NCBI GenBank assembly: GCA_963576725.1
Contig: OY755244.1
Location: forward strand, 36,000,609 to 36,064,608
Length of the DNA: 64,000 bases
Source of the DNA: Azorinus chamasolen
Taxonomy: Eukaryota; Mollusca; Bivalvia; Cardiida; Solecurtidae
Direction: 5' to 3'
The notes beneath the pieces are model-generated. The model was not told the DNA's origin. It was given only the letters and a program-made list of their open reading frames with translations, and ran no database searches. Positions 40,401 through 55,400 of the stretch are shown piece after piece. Positions within the stretch are counted from its first letter, which is position 1; every line of letters begins with the position of its first letter. Both the position numbers and the translations under genes were made by a program.

Positions 40401-43400
40401 GGTATAATGAGTTCAGTTACATAATAAACAAATGGCCCATGGCCAAGGCTTTTGAAAAACACAAAAAGTCAAGATCAGCAGTTAGAAGAACACTATCTAA
40501 CGTTAGAAAACAGTAAAAGAAAACTATCTAAAGTTAGAAAAAAGTTGAGTCCAAATCTATTGTAAATATATTTCATGCATTCCAATCAATCTTATGAGAC
40601 TATCAAGGATTTTGTTGCACTCTTTCTTTTGTATACCATAATCCCAATATCGTTCATTTTTGTCACTCATTTATTTAGCACAATCATTGCTTTATGATAT
40701 ACAAATGTATTCATCTCACTAGTATTGTGAAATATTGATCTTAACCCTTTACTTCATAGAAACACCTTTTCACATGTTCGTAGACAGAGTAGACCCAGAT
40801 CAGATAGCTCATATAGGAGCTGTCTGTTTAGGATCTGCTCTGTTTGCTTAAAGAATTAAATAGATCTGATCCTACAGCTTTTGTCACAGCAAAAAAGCTC
40901 CCTTGAAAATTTCATATTGTTAAAATTAAGTTAACCCATTCCTGCGTATTAACACCTTTTGACGCTCATGTAAAAGTCACTTTTTGAAACCATTGTGATA
41001 AATAGAACATTTGCTCCATAGGAGCAATGCTCTATTTATCACAATGGTTTCAAGACTACACAAATCTAAAAAAATCATTCCGTCAATTCACCTTTTTGGT
41101 AGATTTCAAAGAGGTTTGGTCTGAAAATAGCCTATGCAGGAATGGGTTAATGAACATTCATGAAGTGATGGAAAGGGTTAATTGTCATGCATCGTGACAT
41201 CATTAGTTACGGTGCGTAATGTTCACAGCATTGTTAGGTATGTAATTAGTATGTATATATATACATGAGAGAAATATGTAAATTTTGCAGTAATAAGGAT
41301 GTGGTAGACTTGGGCCCTTTCCATCGGGAAATACAGGTCCGCCTTAAGCCCTTTGCTAACGGTGGATACAAGAGGTATTGCAACACATGATGAAAACCCA
41401 CATAGCACCTTGGGTGTTTTATGGTAATTTGCACAGAGTGTTTGTACCGGTATATAAAAATCATTAGGCAAGTTAAAGTATAAAAGTGTAATTGCTCGAG
41501 TTAACCCTTTCCCTATTGAATATTCATGTAAGAAATATTGACACCATGAATATTTATTAGCTGAATTTTTATAATGGCATATTTTACATATGAGTGTTTT
41601 GTCTCGGTAGAAACTGTAGTCAGATCTTTATAATTTCATAAACAAACAGAGAAGACACAGATCAGACAGCTCCTATGGAAGCCGTCTGATCTGGGTGTTC
41701 TCTGTTTGCGAAAGGCATGAAAAAGCATTTGTATGAAGGAAAGTGTTAACCCTTTCCCTCATATAAATGTGTTTTCATGCATCTGCAAACAGAGTAGACC
41801 CAGATCAGACGGCTCCTACAGGAGCCGTCTGATCAGGGTCTGCTCTGTTTGCTAATAGAATTTGATAGATCTGTTTCGTTACTTTCTAAAATGTCTACAA
41901 TGTTCCACCTTCCATATTTGGTTATAAATACCTATTTTGTTAATGACTATTCAGCAGGTATTGAAATTTGGCCTAAATACAGAACAGGGAAAGGGTTAAA
42001 TACAATATAGTCAAATTACAAGGCTAATATAGATATATTACAAAGCTGAGAGCCGTCATATTACAATTTTGCTAACATGCTATATAAGAATCATACAAAA
42101 AATATAAATGCTTAGAGTAAATTAATGTAAAGCAAGCTTATTGTAATGCCAAGTTAGGAAGGCAAGCTTATTACCAAGCTATGAATTGTATATTACAATT
42201 AAGCTTAGGATAGATGATGACAGGCATAATACTATGATGAATTTAATGACCTGTTATGAAAGAACTTTATAAAAACAAGTATAGGTGCTTAATTTAGTTT
42301 TACAAGTATAAGTGCTTAATTTATTTTTACCAAGCTAACTTGGGTATGTAGCAATGCTAATAAAAACCTATTACCGAACTTTAACTGATGTATTACAAAG
42401 ACAGGCATTTTGCAAAGCCAATTTACATTCATTACAAACTCAAATGCACCCTAAGTATGATAATTTAGACCAACTCACTGTCTTATTACAAAGCTCATGC
42501 TGGCATATTACAGAGCTAACACAAAATGGTACATCACTAGAACAGGTTTAAAATATAAAGACAGGGACAGGCATATGACATGGCTAATATATATATAAGA
42601 GTGAGTGAATGAGTTGGGTTTTACGGCACATATATATATATAAGAATCTGAGATGTATGTAGTTATTATAGCAAATGCTTGTGTTAGGGATTTTGTAAGC
42701 TCATTTCTAGGTGATAGCTTCTTCCACAGCATTTAACCCATTACCTCATATGCTGATTTTAGATACAACCTTTTTGAATAAATCTACCGAAAAGGAGCAT
42801 TAACTAGAGAAAAGGAAATTTTTTAGAATTTTGTAGTTTGAAACCATTGCGATAAATAGAACATTTGCTCTATTTATCACAATGGTTTCACAAAGTGATT
42901 TTTACAGAGTCACCAAAAGTCGTCAATATGAGGGAATGGGTAAAACAAAATAAAATAAGAATCTGAGATCTGTAGTTGCTATAGCAAATGCTTGAGTTAG
43001 GGATATTGCAAGCTCATTTCTCATTTCCAAAGCATTTAAAAAAGTCCCTATCATCTGTTATAACATGTAATATTGTGAAGACAAAGAGATGAATCTTAAA
43101 TCTTAAAGCAGCTTTTTATTGATGTTTATAAGCCCTTGACAGTGAAAACTTGCTTGAAACTTTGAAGAAGTTGTCTCCCTTCACTAGGTAATTGGAATTC
43201 TATACCAATATTTCATTTGAACAGATATCCCTGTATCTCTGATTAAGTTAGCTTCAATGTATATGTATGGAATATTGACCCTTCCAACACTAAATTTTCA
43301 GGATGGAATAGCCCATCGTTGGTGAACTATAAAGTTCCCTGTGTATGAAATCCTTGAACTTTCCAGAGGATTTTGAATGACAAACAGTGCAGACCTTGAT

Positions 43401-46400
43401 CAGAGTGCTCCTCTATTTTACAAAATTTATGACAGTGCATGATGTCCCAGATTCAAAGGGTAAACATGAATAAAGCCTATCCAGTTTTAACCCATTCCCT
43501 CATATTGACGCCTTTTGACGCCTCTGCAAAAGTCACCTGATGAAACCATTGTGATAAATAGAGCATTGGTTTCAAACTATAGAATTCTAAAATTGTCATT
43601 TTCTCTAGATAATGCTCCTTTTCGGTAGATTAGTGGTTGTATGTAAAAATAGTCTATGAGGGAATGGGTTAATAATCATGCAAAAGTTCTTCCATAATTA
43701 CCAGAAGTTTTGGGATAGATAAACATATGCAAATAGAGCAGAACCAGATAAAATAGCTCCAAAAGGAACCATTTGATCAGGGTTTATGCTATTTGCTAGT
43801 TGCTACAGTGTCAGTCTAATTTAATGTTATCAAAAATGTAGATATTAAAAAAATGGTGATTTCTCCACAAAACCCTAATATGTTGATCTTCACCGCTCTT
43901 TAGAATTGTCTCTTTCAGACAATTCTAAAGAGTTGTAACAGCACAGGGTTTGATGGAGAAATAAAGGAACTGTTCCTGTTAATTTGATGCAATTAACCAT
44001 TTGAAAGCGGGAAATGAAAGCGCTGTCATTTGCAAACAGTGTAGACCCAGATCAGAGGGCTCCTATCAAGGTCTGCACTGTACTGTTTGTCATTCAAAAT
44101 CCTCTCTCAGATTTTACCCGTTCTCGTTTTATAGACTCTACCAATAAACAATGATGGACTGGTGCACTCTGAAAATTTAGTGTTGAAAGGGTTAAGACAA
44201 TAATGGTAACCCAGTCAGCATCACTATGTATGTACATGTATGACCTCATTGTTGTAAAAGTCAGCCTACTGCAGTGTGATGTTTTTAATTTTTAGATTTA
44301 AAGGTTTACAGCTACCAGTCTGAGTATGTACGTCATGAGAGAAATCCAAACCAAACCCTAAACCCTTATCAAGCTAAAAAAAAATACAGTTGCTTAACCC
44401 TTTCCTCCATAAATACGCTTTTCTATGCCTTTGCAAACAGAGCAGACCCAGATCGGACAGCTCCTATAGGAGCTGTCTGATCAGGGTCTGCTCTGTTGGC
44501 TTATGGAATAATATAAAACTGATTCTATAGTTTCTACTTTCGCCAAAAAATAATGTGTTACTATGCCATTTTAAAAATTAATTTAATTAATATTCATGAT
44601 GTCATCATTTCTTACATGAATATTCATGGAGTAAAGGGTTAGATTCCGATCTGTTGCAATCTTTACTTCTTTCTCATTCTTTTGAGAAACAACTGACCGA
44701 GTATCGAGCAGCTCGAATACTGATGAGATGCCGAGTTACTCTATGTCTCATCTGGATCCAAGTTACCCGCAAATGCCAAATAGATTATGATTAGCGAGAT
44801 AGGGGTTAGAGAAACACTGACGACTATATATGTAGCAATACCGATAGGTAATAAGTCAAGCATTACTGAAAAATTCCTATAACTACATTGTTGTTACTAC
44901 AGTGTGTGTGCAAATTCAAGAAAATCTTTGCAAAACTTGAAGTCAGATTAAAAGCCATACATTGATGTCTTTTAAAAAAAAAATGACAAAAAAATTGAGC
45001 TGATAACAACTTTACAATTAACCAACTCTTACCTGCTGAATATTCAAGTATGAAAAAAATGACTTGATGTGTGAATTATTTAGCTGAATATTTATAAATT
45101 GCAACTGAACAAGGGAATTTGGTGCCATTGCAGAAATTATACAATATTGTCTGTATAATTTCTTGATATAAAGCAAACAGGGCAGACCCTGATCAGACAG
45201 CTCCTATAGGAGCTGTCTGATCAGGGTCTTCTCTGTTTGTAAAAGCAGTAAAATGTGAATCTATCAGGTAAAGGTTTAACCCTTCGCTTGCTATCCACGT
45301 CAATATACCTACCTGTAAATAGTGAAGACCCTGATGAGACAGCTCCTGCGGGAGCTGTCTCATCAGGGTCTGCACTATTTACAAGTTGATTGTGCAACCA
45401 GTGCACTCCACAGCAGTGATTGCACAGCGAAATACATGTACACAGTGAAGATATGTGTAATTATACAACAGGGCATGGGTAAAGAAGGAGAAATGTATTT
45501 TAAAATTCAGCAAGAGAAGGGTTAATATTCATAGTCATCATTTCTTAATGAATATTCATCAGGTAATAGGTTAAGAGGTTAGAGCAAAATAGAGCTCCAG
45601 ATAAGATGCATATATCTTCTTCATTTCTCCACCAAACCCTATGTTTCGAGACGATTCTAAAGAGTGGTCACAACATAGGGTTTGGTGGAGAAATGACGAT
45701 TTGAGTATGCACCGTTATCTGTAGCTCTGCTTTTAGGCAATTTTGTGATTTCTTTTGTAAATAGTTTGGATCCAGTTGCAAAACAAAGTGTCTTGACATC
45801 TCTTCAGGATTAAAACTGTTTGACACTGTCACCATGGTTTTCGATAGAGAATATTACTTTTGTATGGCTTTTCCCTCATAGAAACAATGCCATTGCAAAC
45901 AGAATAGACCAAGATCAGACAGCTCATGTAAGAGCTGTCTGATCTAGGTCTGCTCTGTTTGCTTATGACATTATATAGATCAGATCCTACAGTTTTTATC
46001 TGAGCCAAAAAATTCATTGAAAATGTTGCATGATAATTTAAAGGTTCATGAATATTCATTAAGTGATTGATTCACACATAAATATTTCACACATAATGGG
46101 TTAAAGCAAGTCCTCCGTGTTTCTTCAGATAGTGTTTGGTTTTAGCTGCTCTGCTTCCATGTAACCGAACATATGTAGCAAAAGTATCTGCTTGTAATAC
46201 ATGGATGTTGTTCGTGCTTTAAGCAGCAATATTATATGCAGTACGTAAGTCACATATTTAACCCTTTACTCCATAGGCCTTTTAATGCCTTTGCAAACAG
46301 AGTAGACCCAGATCAGACAGCTCCATTAGGAGCTGTCTGATCAGGGTCTGCTCTATTTGCTTATGAAATGATGTAGATCTGATTCTGTGTCCATATACAG

Positions 46401-49400
46401 TTATTACAATTTGTCTTATCAATATTCATGATGTCATTATTTCTTACATGAATATTCATGGAGTAAAGGAATTAAGTTTATAATTATTCATAAATTATTC
46501 AAGACCCATTAAATAGTATGCTTTCAACAGCTGTTACTGTCATGCAGTAACACAAAGTAGCAAAGATTGTTAGATAATACAGAACTAACTTCAACTTTTA
46601 CTCCATAAATACGCCTTTCTACGCCTTTGCAAATAGAGTAGACCCAGATCAGACAGCTCCTATAGGAGCAGTCTTATCAGGGTCTGCTCTAGATCTATTT
46701 GCTTATGGAATAATATAGATATGATTCTACAGTTTCTGAGTTTCTGACATGGCTGAAAGTTCCCCTGTCCATGTGCTATTATAGAAATTAATCTAATTAA
46801 TATTCATGATGTCATTATTTCTTACATGAATATTCATGGAGTAAAGGGTTAAAAAAATCACATCATATTTAATATGCCCTAAAAGTGCTTATAGTTTTAC
46901 TTAAAAAAAAAAAGAAGGTCAGGACAAGATTGTAGGTTTTCAACGTACCACTTGTTGTTATTTCATCCACATGTATTGCAAATATAGATGATAATTAGAT
47001 CCAATACAGCATTTAACCAGGGTCCTTACATTTTACAGTTTCTGAGCGGCCTTTTTTGTACCCAGGATGTGGAGAAATAATTTTTATACAAGATTGACAA
47101 GTAATTTATGAAGTTACTGACTTAATACATCATTAATTCTTGCTAAATTGCACAATTTATTTGTAGGACATTCCTGTATATTACAATATTGATATTTAAT
47201 TGACAAGTAACCAGAAAATTATTGATTCTTGCCAAATTCCACAATCACTGTTAACAAATTTGATGTGGCTAACCTAATTACCCTAAGTATTCGGAAAGAC
47301 AGACTTGGATAAAAATAGCGCAGACCCAGATCAAACTGCTCCTTCAGAGTCTGGGTCTTCACTGTTTGCTATAAGGTTTGTTTATTGTGGTGCCAAATTG
47401 ACATATTTAGCTTAGCAAACCCATGGAGAATGAATCTGGATACTTAGGGTAAATAGCGTATTTGTCCAAGGGAGCACATGAATTTAATTTTGACACTGAA
47501 CAAATTGCACTATAACTACAAAACCTTTGCATTTCATGCCACAGCCATCCAAGAGGGGAAGGGTTGGGGTGGTGGGGTGGGGGTGGGGGTGTTACCCTGT
47601 TTGACGGTCATGTCCATGCGTGAGTCCATCAGTCCATGAGTGTGTCACAAGTACTGGTAGATGGGGCATACATGTCCTATGGACACATTTCTAGTTCAAA
47701 TTAATTCATAAATATAGAATTCCTTTCTTTAGATTATAGGTGATAAACTATTTGGCTTATTGTGCTGAAGATGAATCAGACTGAATATAAGATACATCAT
47801 ACAAATCATATTAGTGACGTTCCAAATAGTGTAGATCCAGATCAGTCACTCATCAGAGACATACTGGTGTACGGTAGAACCTGTCTTAAGTAACCATTAA
47901 AAAGAGGTCTAATTATGGGTCTGTAAGGCAGGTGATTGCTTAATGCAGACTAAAGTAATGCAGAAAGCTCCTACAGGAGCTTTCTGCATTACTTTAGTCC
48001 TGCATTAAATAATCACCTGCTTTTTAGCTCACCTGAGCCGAAGGCTCAAGGTGAGCTATTGTGACCGCCTGTCGTCCGTCGTCCGTCTGTCCGTCTGTCC
48101 GTCTGTCCGTCTGTCCGTCTGTCCGTCTGTCCGTCTGTCCGTCTGTCCGTCCGTCTGTCCGTTCACTTTTATTTCAAATGACTTCTTCTCCTAAACCACT
48201 GGGAGGATTTCAACCAAATTTCACAGAAATGTACCTTAGGGTGTCCTCTATCAAGTTTGTTAAAATCATGACCCCCGGGCAAAAAATGGCCCCGCCCCAC
48301 TACTTTTAAAGGTTTTTTTTTTAAATCTTTAAAAATCTTCTTCTCTGAAACCACAATTTCTAGAGCTTTGATATTTGGGATATAGCATCATCTAATGGTC
48401 CTTTACCAAGTTTGTTCAAATGATGACCCCCGGGCTAAAAATGGCCCTGCCCTGGGGCTTGTAGTTTTTCCATAGACTTATATAGGGAAACCTTTAACAA
48501 TTTTTTTTCTGAAACCACATAATCTAGAGCTATGAAGCATCACCTAATGTATCACTACCAAGTATGTTCAAATAATGACCCCTGGGCCAAAAATGGCCTC
48601 ACCCTGGGGTTTTATATTACTTTAACATCAGGAAGCTAGTTAAAAAAAATTCCTCACAGTTATTTCCCTTGTCCCATCAGCATAGCCATAATGGACAAAG
48701 GGAGATAACTGCATTGGAATTCTAGTACTTCCAGAATAGTGATTCTATTTGTAACTACTTATAATAAAATGTGGAAGGTGGAACAGTGTAGCTGTTTTAG
48801 AAGGCATAGAAACAGATATATCAAATTCCATTTGCAAACAGCAGACCCTGATCCTATAGGAGCCACCTTATCTGGGTCTACTCTGTTTGCAGATGCATGA
48901 AAACAAGTTTATATGATGGAAATTAAGGGTTAAACAGGCTTTTCTGCAGTTAAAGGGTTATAGCTCTGGGCAGTAAAATCTCTCCAGGTCAATGCATGAC
49001 TCTTAACCCTTTGCACGCTAGTGGTGAAACTGTGATTACCTATGCAAACAGTTTGGATCCAGATGAGAGGCTGCATAATGCAGCATCTCATCAGGATCCA
49101 AACTGTTTGTCATCTTAACCATATTTTTGAAAAAAAATGAAAGTAAGTTTATTTTAAGTATTGAAGCAGATGACAATAACTTTTTGTTGCAGACGAAACA
49201 TTAAAGGGATTTGTTGACCTATTAACCCCATAGTGTGAGTGCTATACAGCTAGATGTTACCAATGTCTCTCAAATTAGATGTGGGAGATATTGGAAATCC
49301 TAAGCTAAGAAAACATGATCATGCATATGCCCCCCCCCCCCCTTGTTTGCATCCTGATGAGACGCTGCATTATCATCTGGATCCACACTGTTTGCATAGG

Positions 49401-52400
49401 TAATCAAGATGATTATGATGAGAATCATGAGACGCCACATTATGTGCAAAGAGTTAAATATTTAGGAAAATAATAGGTATTTCTTAAATTAGATAATACC
49501 AACAATAGATTCATTTTAATACTTTTAATTAACTAAAAAATTGTCATTTTAGGAAAAAAATAGGCATTATGCTAGTTACCATATTTAGAATATTAAATAT
49601 TAAGGAAACTATTAGGTATTTCTTAAATTTAAATACATAACAAACAGTTTGAATCCAAATCACACACCACCTTATGCAGTGTCTGATCTGGAGCCAAACT
49701 GTTAGCAATGTGAAATACATCAAACTGTTCAGGATTTCGTGTACATATGTATTGAAACCTTTCACAAAGCATCTCATCGGGATCAAAACTGCTTGAAACA
49801 GTCATAATTTAACAAGTTCCTTCACATAAACGTGTTTTCATGCATTTGCAAACAGTAGACCAAGATCAGATGGAATTTAACAGAATTTAATAGATATGTT
49901 TTTCCTTCATAACATTACTCAACATCTCATCAAGAATAGACGGATTTTAAGATATAAACTGCTGGAAACAGTCAATAAACAGGTTTTCACGCATTTGCAA
50001 AGAGTAGACCAAGATCAGACAGACTTTAATAGAATTTATTTTTTCGATTGCATCAAAGACAATATTTTAATATGACTTTGATTATGTGATTTATGTGATT
50101 TATACAATTACAAACAATACTAAGTGTCTATTAATTAAGCAATCTGACTTAATTACATGTTATACTTAAATTACATTCAACCCTCAACTTTTTCCATCAT
50201 CTTGTTTGAGTCATTAACTGTAATTATCAGTTTTCTGCATATATTTGTTCTCTTTCTATAGGTAGGCCAGTTCAAGCAACCTATAAAGCAATCAATTGAT
50301 ACTGACTATAGTCTAATGCATGCTCCATTGAATTACCTGTCTGGCTTGATTGTGGGACTTATTGGAATTTTGTCAACCAAAATGTGGGAGACATTGGAAT
50401 AAACCGTTAACATTTTAGTTTCACAGGTCTTTGCACAATGTTATGTTTGTTTCTGCAGTTAATTTATGTGATTGGAAAAAAATAGTTTCATTATGATCAT
50501 TTATTCTAACAAATTTTATTATGCAACTCTTGTTTAATTGCATTTAGTTGAAATTTAGGTGTTTAATAATGTCTTTTCTCCTTGCTACTAATTGTATTTG
50601 TTTTAATTTGATTTTTAAAAAAAATAATGTCTTTAAGTTAATCAAAATTATTGTCGATCAATAATTAATGTTACTCAAAAAATTAGTAACTCTTCTCAAT
50701 TTCAATTGTTAAAAAAACTAATGACCCTTTTAATTGACTTATCATCAGATATTCACACCTAGAGCTAGAATTATTTCTAAACACCTATTAACCCCTTACC
50801 TGTTTGCTTTGACAAAAAATTATCTGGGACTACTCTGTTTGCTAATGCGTAAAAAATTATTTCCATAAAGAGAAGTTTTAGCTTTGATAAAACCTGTAAA
50901 ATCAAATCTATATCTTGTCAAATGCAAACAGAGCAGACCCTGATCAGACAGCTTCTATAGCAGCCGTCTAATCTAGTCTACTCTTATTTTTAATGCGTAA
51001 AACACATTATTTTTGTGAAGAGAAGTTTTTGCTTTGATAAAAACTGTAGAATCAGATCTATATTCCATAGGTGTCGTTTGATCTGGGTCTACTCTGTTTG
51101 CTAATGCGTAAAAACAGCTTTATATGAGGGAAAGGGTTAGAAGATTTTTAAAGATATTTTTATTGGTCATTTCACACAAAAACTGGCATTATGTACTGCC
51201 TAGCACTTTATTTGCCTATATACCTGGATCAAGGTATAATTGCATAGCTTTATTGACGTCATTTGAATTTCTCAAAGACCAGTTTTAGGCATTTTGAGCT
51301 AAGGCAAAAATGGCACAAGTTGTAAACAGTTTAGATCTTGGTCAACCAGTCACTTGGTATTAGATCTGAATCCAGTTCAAGTTTATTCAGCAGTGAAAGG
51401 GTGAAAGCAGTGGACTAAGCTTCTTTCATCTGCTAGAAATGTTGTCCACTGAAAAATGTCAATATATTACTGTAACTCAGGTGAGCGATATAGGGCCAAT
51501 GGCCCTCTTGTTTAAGATTCCTATGTTCATAAATGAATTGTCGCTTAGGACAGGTTCTCTTATTTGTAACTCAAATCCTATCTTGTTGGTACTATTAGAA
51601 TTACCAAGGAGAGTACTAAATGTGAGTACCATCCGGATACGTTTTGATAGAGAAATGTAGAAAATATTTCAACCAGTTTTCTGAAATACTCCCTATTATC
51701 TTCAGATCTGTAATCTACATTGTAGTAGCTGATCTAGGGCTACACTGTCTTGAGACTATGGCTTATGCAATATCTTGCTATCCTTAGAACAAACACTTTA
51801 CTCCATATATACACCTATTAACCCATTACCTCATAGGCTATTTTTAGATCCAACCTCTTTGAATAAATCTACAGAAAAGGAGCATTTACTACAGAAAAGG
51901 AAACTTTCAAAATTTTGCAATTTTGAAACCAGTGTGATAAATAGAGCATTTGCTCCTATGGACAAATGCTCTATTTATCACAATGGTTTCAGAAAGTAAC
52001 TTTTACAGTGGCGTCAAAAAGTGTCAATATGAGGGAATGGGTTAATACATTTGCAAACAGAGTAGACCCAGATCAGATGGCTCCTGCGTCTGCTCTGTTT
52101 GCTTAGTGATTTATAGGGACCTGATATAATATTTTACCAAACATTTCTTGTTCATAAGCCATTATAAGTATAAAGCTATTTGATATTAACATGAATTTTC
52201 ATGGAGAAAATGGTAAAATACAGAATAGAATATCCTTATTAGGAGTATGATTTGAATTTACCAATATATAAAAATGGTTTAATTCACCTGTCAGATTACA
52301 TGTATATCTGCTTACCCCACCCACTGTCGCTTTCTCGCTAAATGTCTAGCTTTGCCCTAATCCAGATATTTATACCGAGTGTTGGTGATGGGGTATGAGT

Positions 52401-55400
52401 GATATCTGTGTGTGTATGTGTGTGTGTGTCTTGGTGATGGATATAAATACCAGAATTGCAGAACCAGGTGAAACCTCTCGAAAGCAATCACTTGATCTTT
52501 GAAAGCATATGAGCAAACAGTGTATACCCAAATCAGAAAGCTCCTATTCGAGCTGTCTGATCAGGGTCTGCTCTGTTTGCTAATATGATAATTACTATTA
52601 AAGATTGCATAGTCTCTTTTGTTTGCTAAGCCAAAACAAATTCTTAATTATTTAATCAAGGTACATTGTAGTCAGAATATTGTATGAATAGTCATTAACC
52701 CTTTCCTCCATAAATACGCATTTCTACGCCTCTGTAAAAGTCACTTAATGAAACCATTGTGATAAATAGAGCATTTGCTTCTATAGGAGCAAATGCTCTA
52801 TTTATCACAATGGTTTCAAACTACAAATTTCTAAAGATTTTCCTTTTCTCTTGTTAATGCTCCTTTAGATTTATTCAAAGTGGTTGGGTCTAAAAATAGC
52901 CTATAGAGGAAAAGGTTAAGTAAAAGCTAAGGCATCAACAAATGTCTGAAAGATTGGCAAATTGGATTTCTTTTGATTGACTGCTCGAGAGAGGTGTTAC
53001 TGTAGCAAACTATCGAAATGTTAAACTCACTTGAGTAGCTTCTAAACTCTTTATATTCAAAATTATCTTCTATCATTATTTCATTAATATTGTTCAGTTA
53101 AAGAAACTCTAAATACGAATTAAAACTTATTTAATTACAGTGTATTTCATTTATGCTTTCTATAAATTTAAAACTTTCAATGGAAATCAAATCTTCTGTG
53201 CATCAATTCAGTCAAAATTACCTGCTCATTACACATTAACCCTTTACCGTAGTAGTAATTATACTAGAATTCATGGCTTCATGAATATTCATCAGCATAA
53301 TTTTTATTCTTGCAAATGAACACAAGATGTTTTGGCCGAGGAAGAAATTAGAATCAGATGTATGTAATTTTATAAACAAACACAGCAGACCCTGGGTCAG
53401 ACGGATCCTGCAGAAGCCATCTGATCTGGGTCTTCTTAGTTTGCAAAGGCATGAAAGGTTTATCTATCAGGTAAAGGGTTATTTATTCAGTTATAAAGAA
53501 GAATAAAAAAAATTCCATATTTTAAAGATAACATTTGAATATAGCAAAAAGGCATAACATTCAGTGAATCATTAATGAACTCAATCCCTCATAACGTAGT
53601 CTATTTCTATACCCAGCTTCTTTGAATAAATTTTCCGAAAAGGAGCATTTACTAGAGAAAAATAAAAAAAAAAATAGAATTTTAAAGCTTGAAACCATTT
53701 TGATAAATAGAGCATTTGCTCCTGTCGAGCAAATGCTCTATTTATCACAATGGTTTCAAAAAGTGACTTTTACGTCAGCGTCAAAAGGCACCAAAAGGCG
53801 TCAATATGAGGGAATGGGTTAAATTGTATCCATCCATGTACAAGCGCAGCTTCATAATGCTCTGTTGACCATTCACCCACAGGTCCACAAGCAGAAGACC
53901 CTTTTTGCCTCACATAGATACTAGTCAGGTAAACACAATTGTGTGACACACTTGTTTTCCCTTCAATCAGCTTGAAGTCTCACCTTATAGGCTATTCCAA
54001 TCACTATACATACTATACTTGTATTTTTGTTTCTTAATTGAAATTCTCAGGAAGTCAGAGAGGAGTGGGCCAGGAATGCAATCTATTTCTATATTTAACC
54101 CTCTACTCCATAGATATGCCTTTTAAAGTTTTTGCTAACATAGTAGACCCAGATCAGATGGCTCCTATAGGAGCCATCTGATCAGGGTTTGCTCTGTTTG
54201 CTTATGAAATAGTATAGATCCCATGCTATAGCTTTGACAATGGCCATAGGTGGTCATATGTTATTATAAATATCCAGCTAATTAATATTCATGCTATCAT
54301 TATTTCTTATATGAATAATCATGGAGTAATGGGTTAACTCTTTCAACAATTTATGACTTGTGTATGCAAGAATTGTCATTGGTCTTTTCCAAAAATACAT
54401 GTGTCTTTTTTAATCCTTTGAATTGCAGATTAATGCTGAATATTCGAAGTTGAGAGAGCCATCAATGTTAACCATTTCCTAGTTCTATGTTTATTCCAAA
54501 TTTCTATACCTACTGAATATTCATGAATACAAAAATTATAATAAAATATGGAAAGTGGTATCTTTTGTCCATTTTAGAAAGTAAAGAAACAGATCTATCA
54601 AATTCCATTAGCAAACAGAGCAGACCCTGATCAGATGGCTCCTCTAGGAGCCGTCTGTTCTGGGTCTACTCTGTTTGCAAATGCGTGAAAACACGTTTAG
54701 ATGAGGGATAGGGTTAACCATTTCCTAGTTCTATATTTATTCCAAATTTCTATACCTACCGGTACTTAATATTCATGGACAGAATAGTAATAATGAAATA
54801 TGGAAGGGGGAACATTGTAGCCATTTTAGAAAGTTAAGAAACAGAACTTCCAGACATTCCATTAGCAAACAGAGCAGACCATGATCAAATGTCTCCTATA
54901 GGAGCTGTTTGATCTGGGTCTACCCTGTTTGCAGATGTGTGAAAAGGCATTTATATGAAGGAAATGGTTAATTATGGAGTTCTTTCAGTACGAAAGGTTT
55001 AAATTTGCTAGAGGACTTTAAAAGTTTAAAATTGCTTGAGGGCTTTAAATAACGAACATTGCAAACCCTGATCAGAGCGCTCCTCTAGGACCCCTCTGAT
55101 CTGGGCCTACACTGTTTGAAAATGCCAGTTCACTTGTTTATTACATTCAAAGGGTTAAAAACGTGTCAGAATGACAAGCAATGTTGATCCTGTGATGAGA
55201 TGCTGACTTACTCAGTCTCCCATCTGAATGCAAACTGTTCTCAAGTTCACTAATAGTGTTGAATACTTTGTCATACTTTTTTTTAGCTATTTATTCCATA
55301 GTAACATTTTTCATATTATTACATGATTATGTACATGTTTCTGTTAATCCTGCAGAAGAAATTCCAGGGATTGATCATTAACCCTTTCTCTCATTTATAA

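Noticed and set aside
50262..50401. Possible exon VGQFKQPIKQSIDTDYS... after TTTCTATAG, ending in TAA
   Set aside because: Its in-frame stop would truncate the protein before 53883 and 58962, which fit each other and 41291 by phase; sequence looks like ordinary intron.
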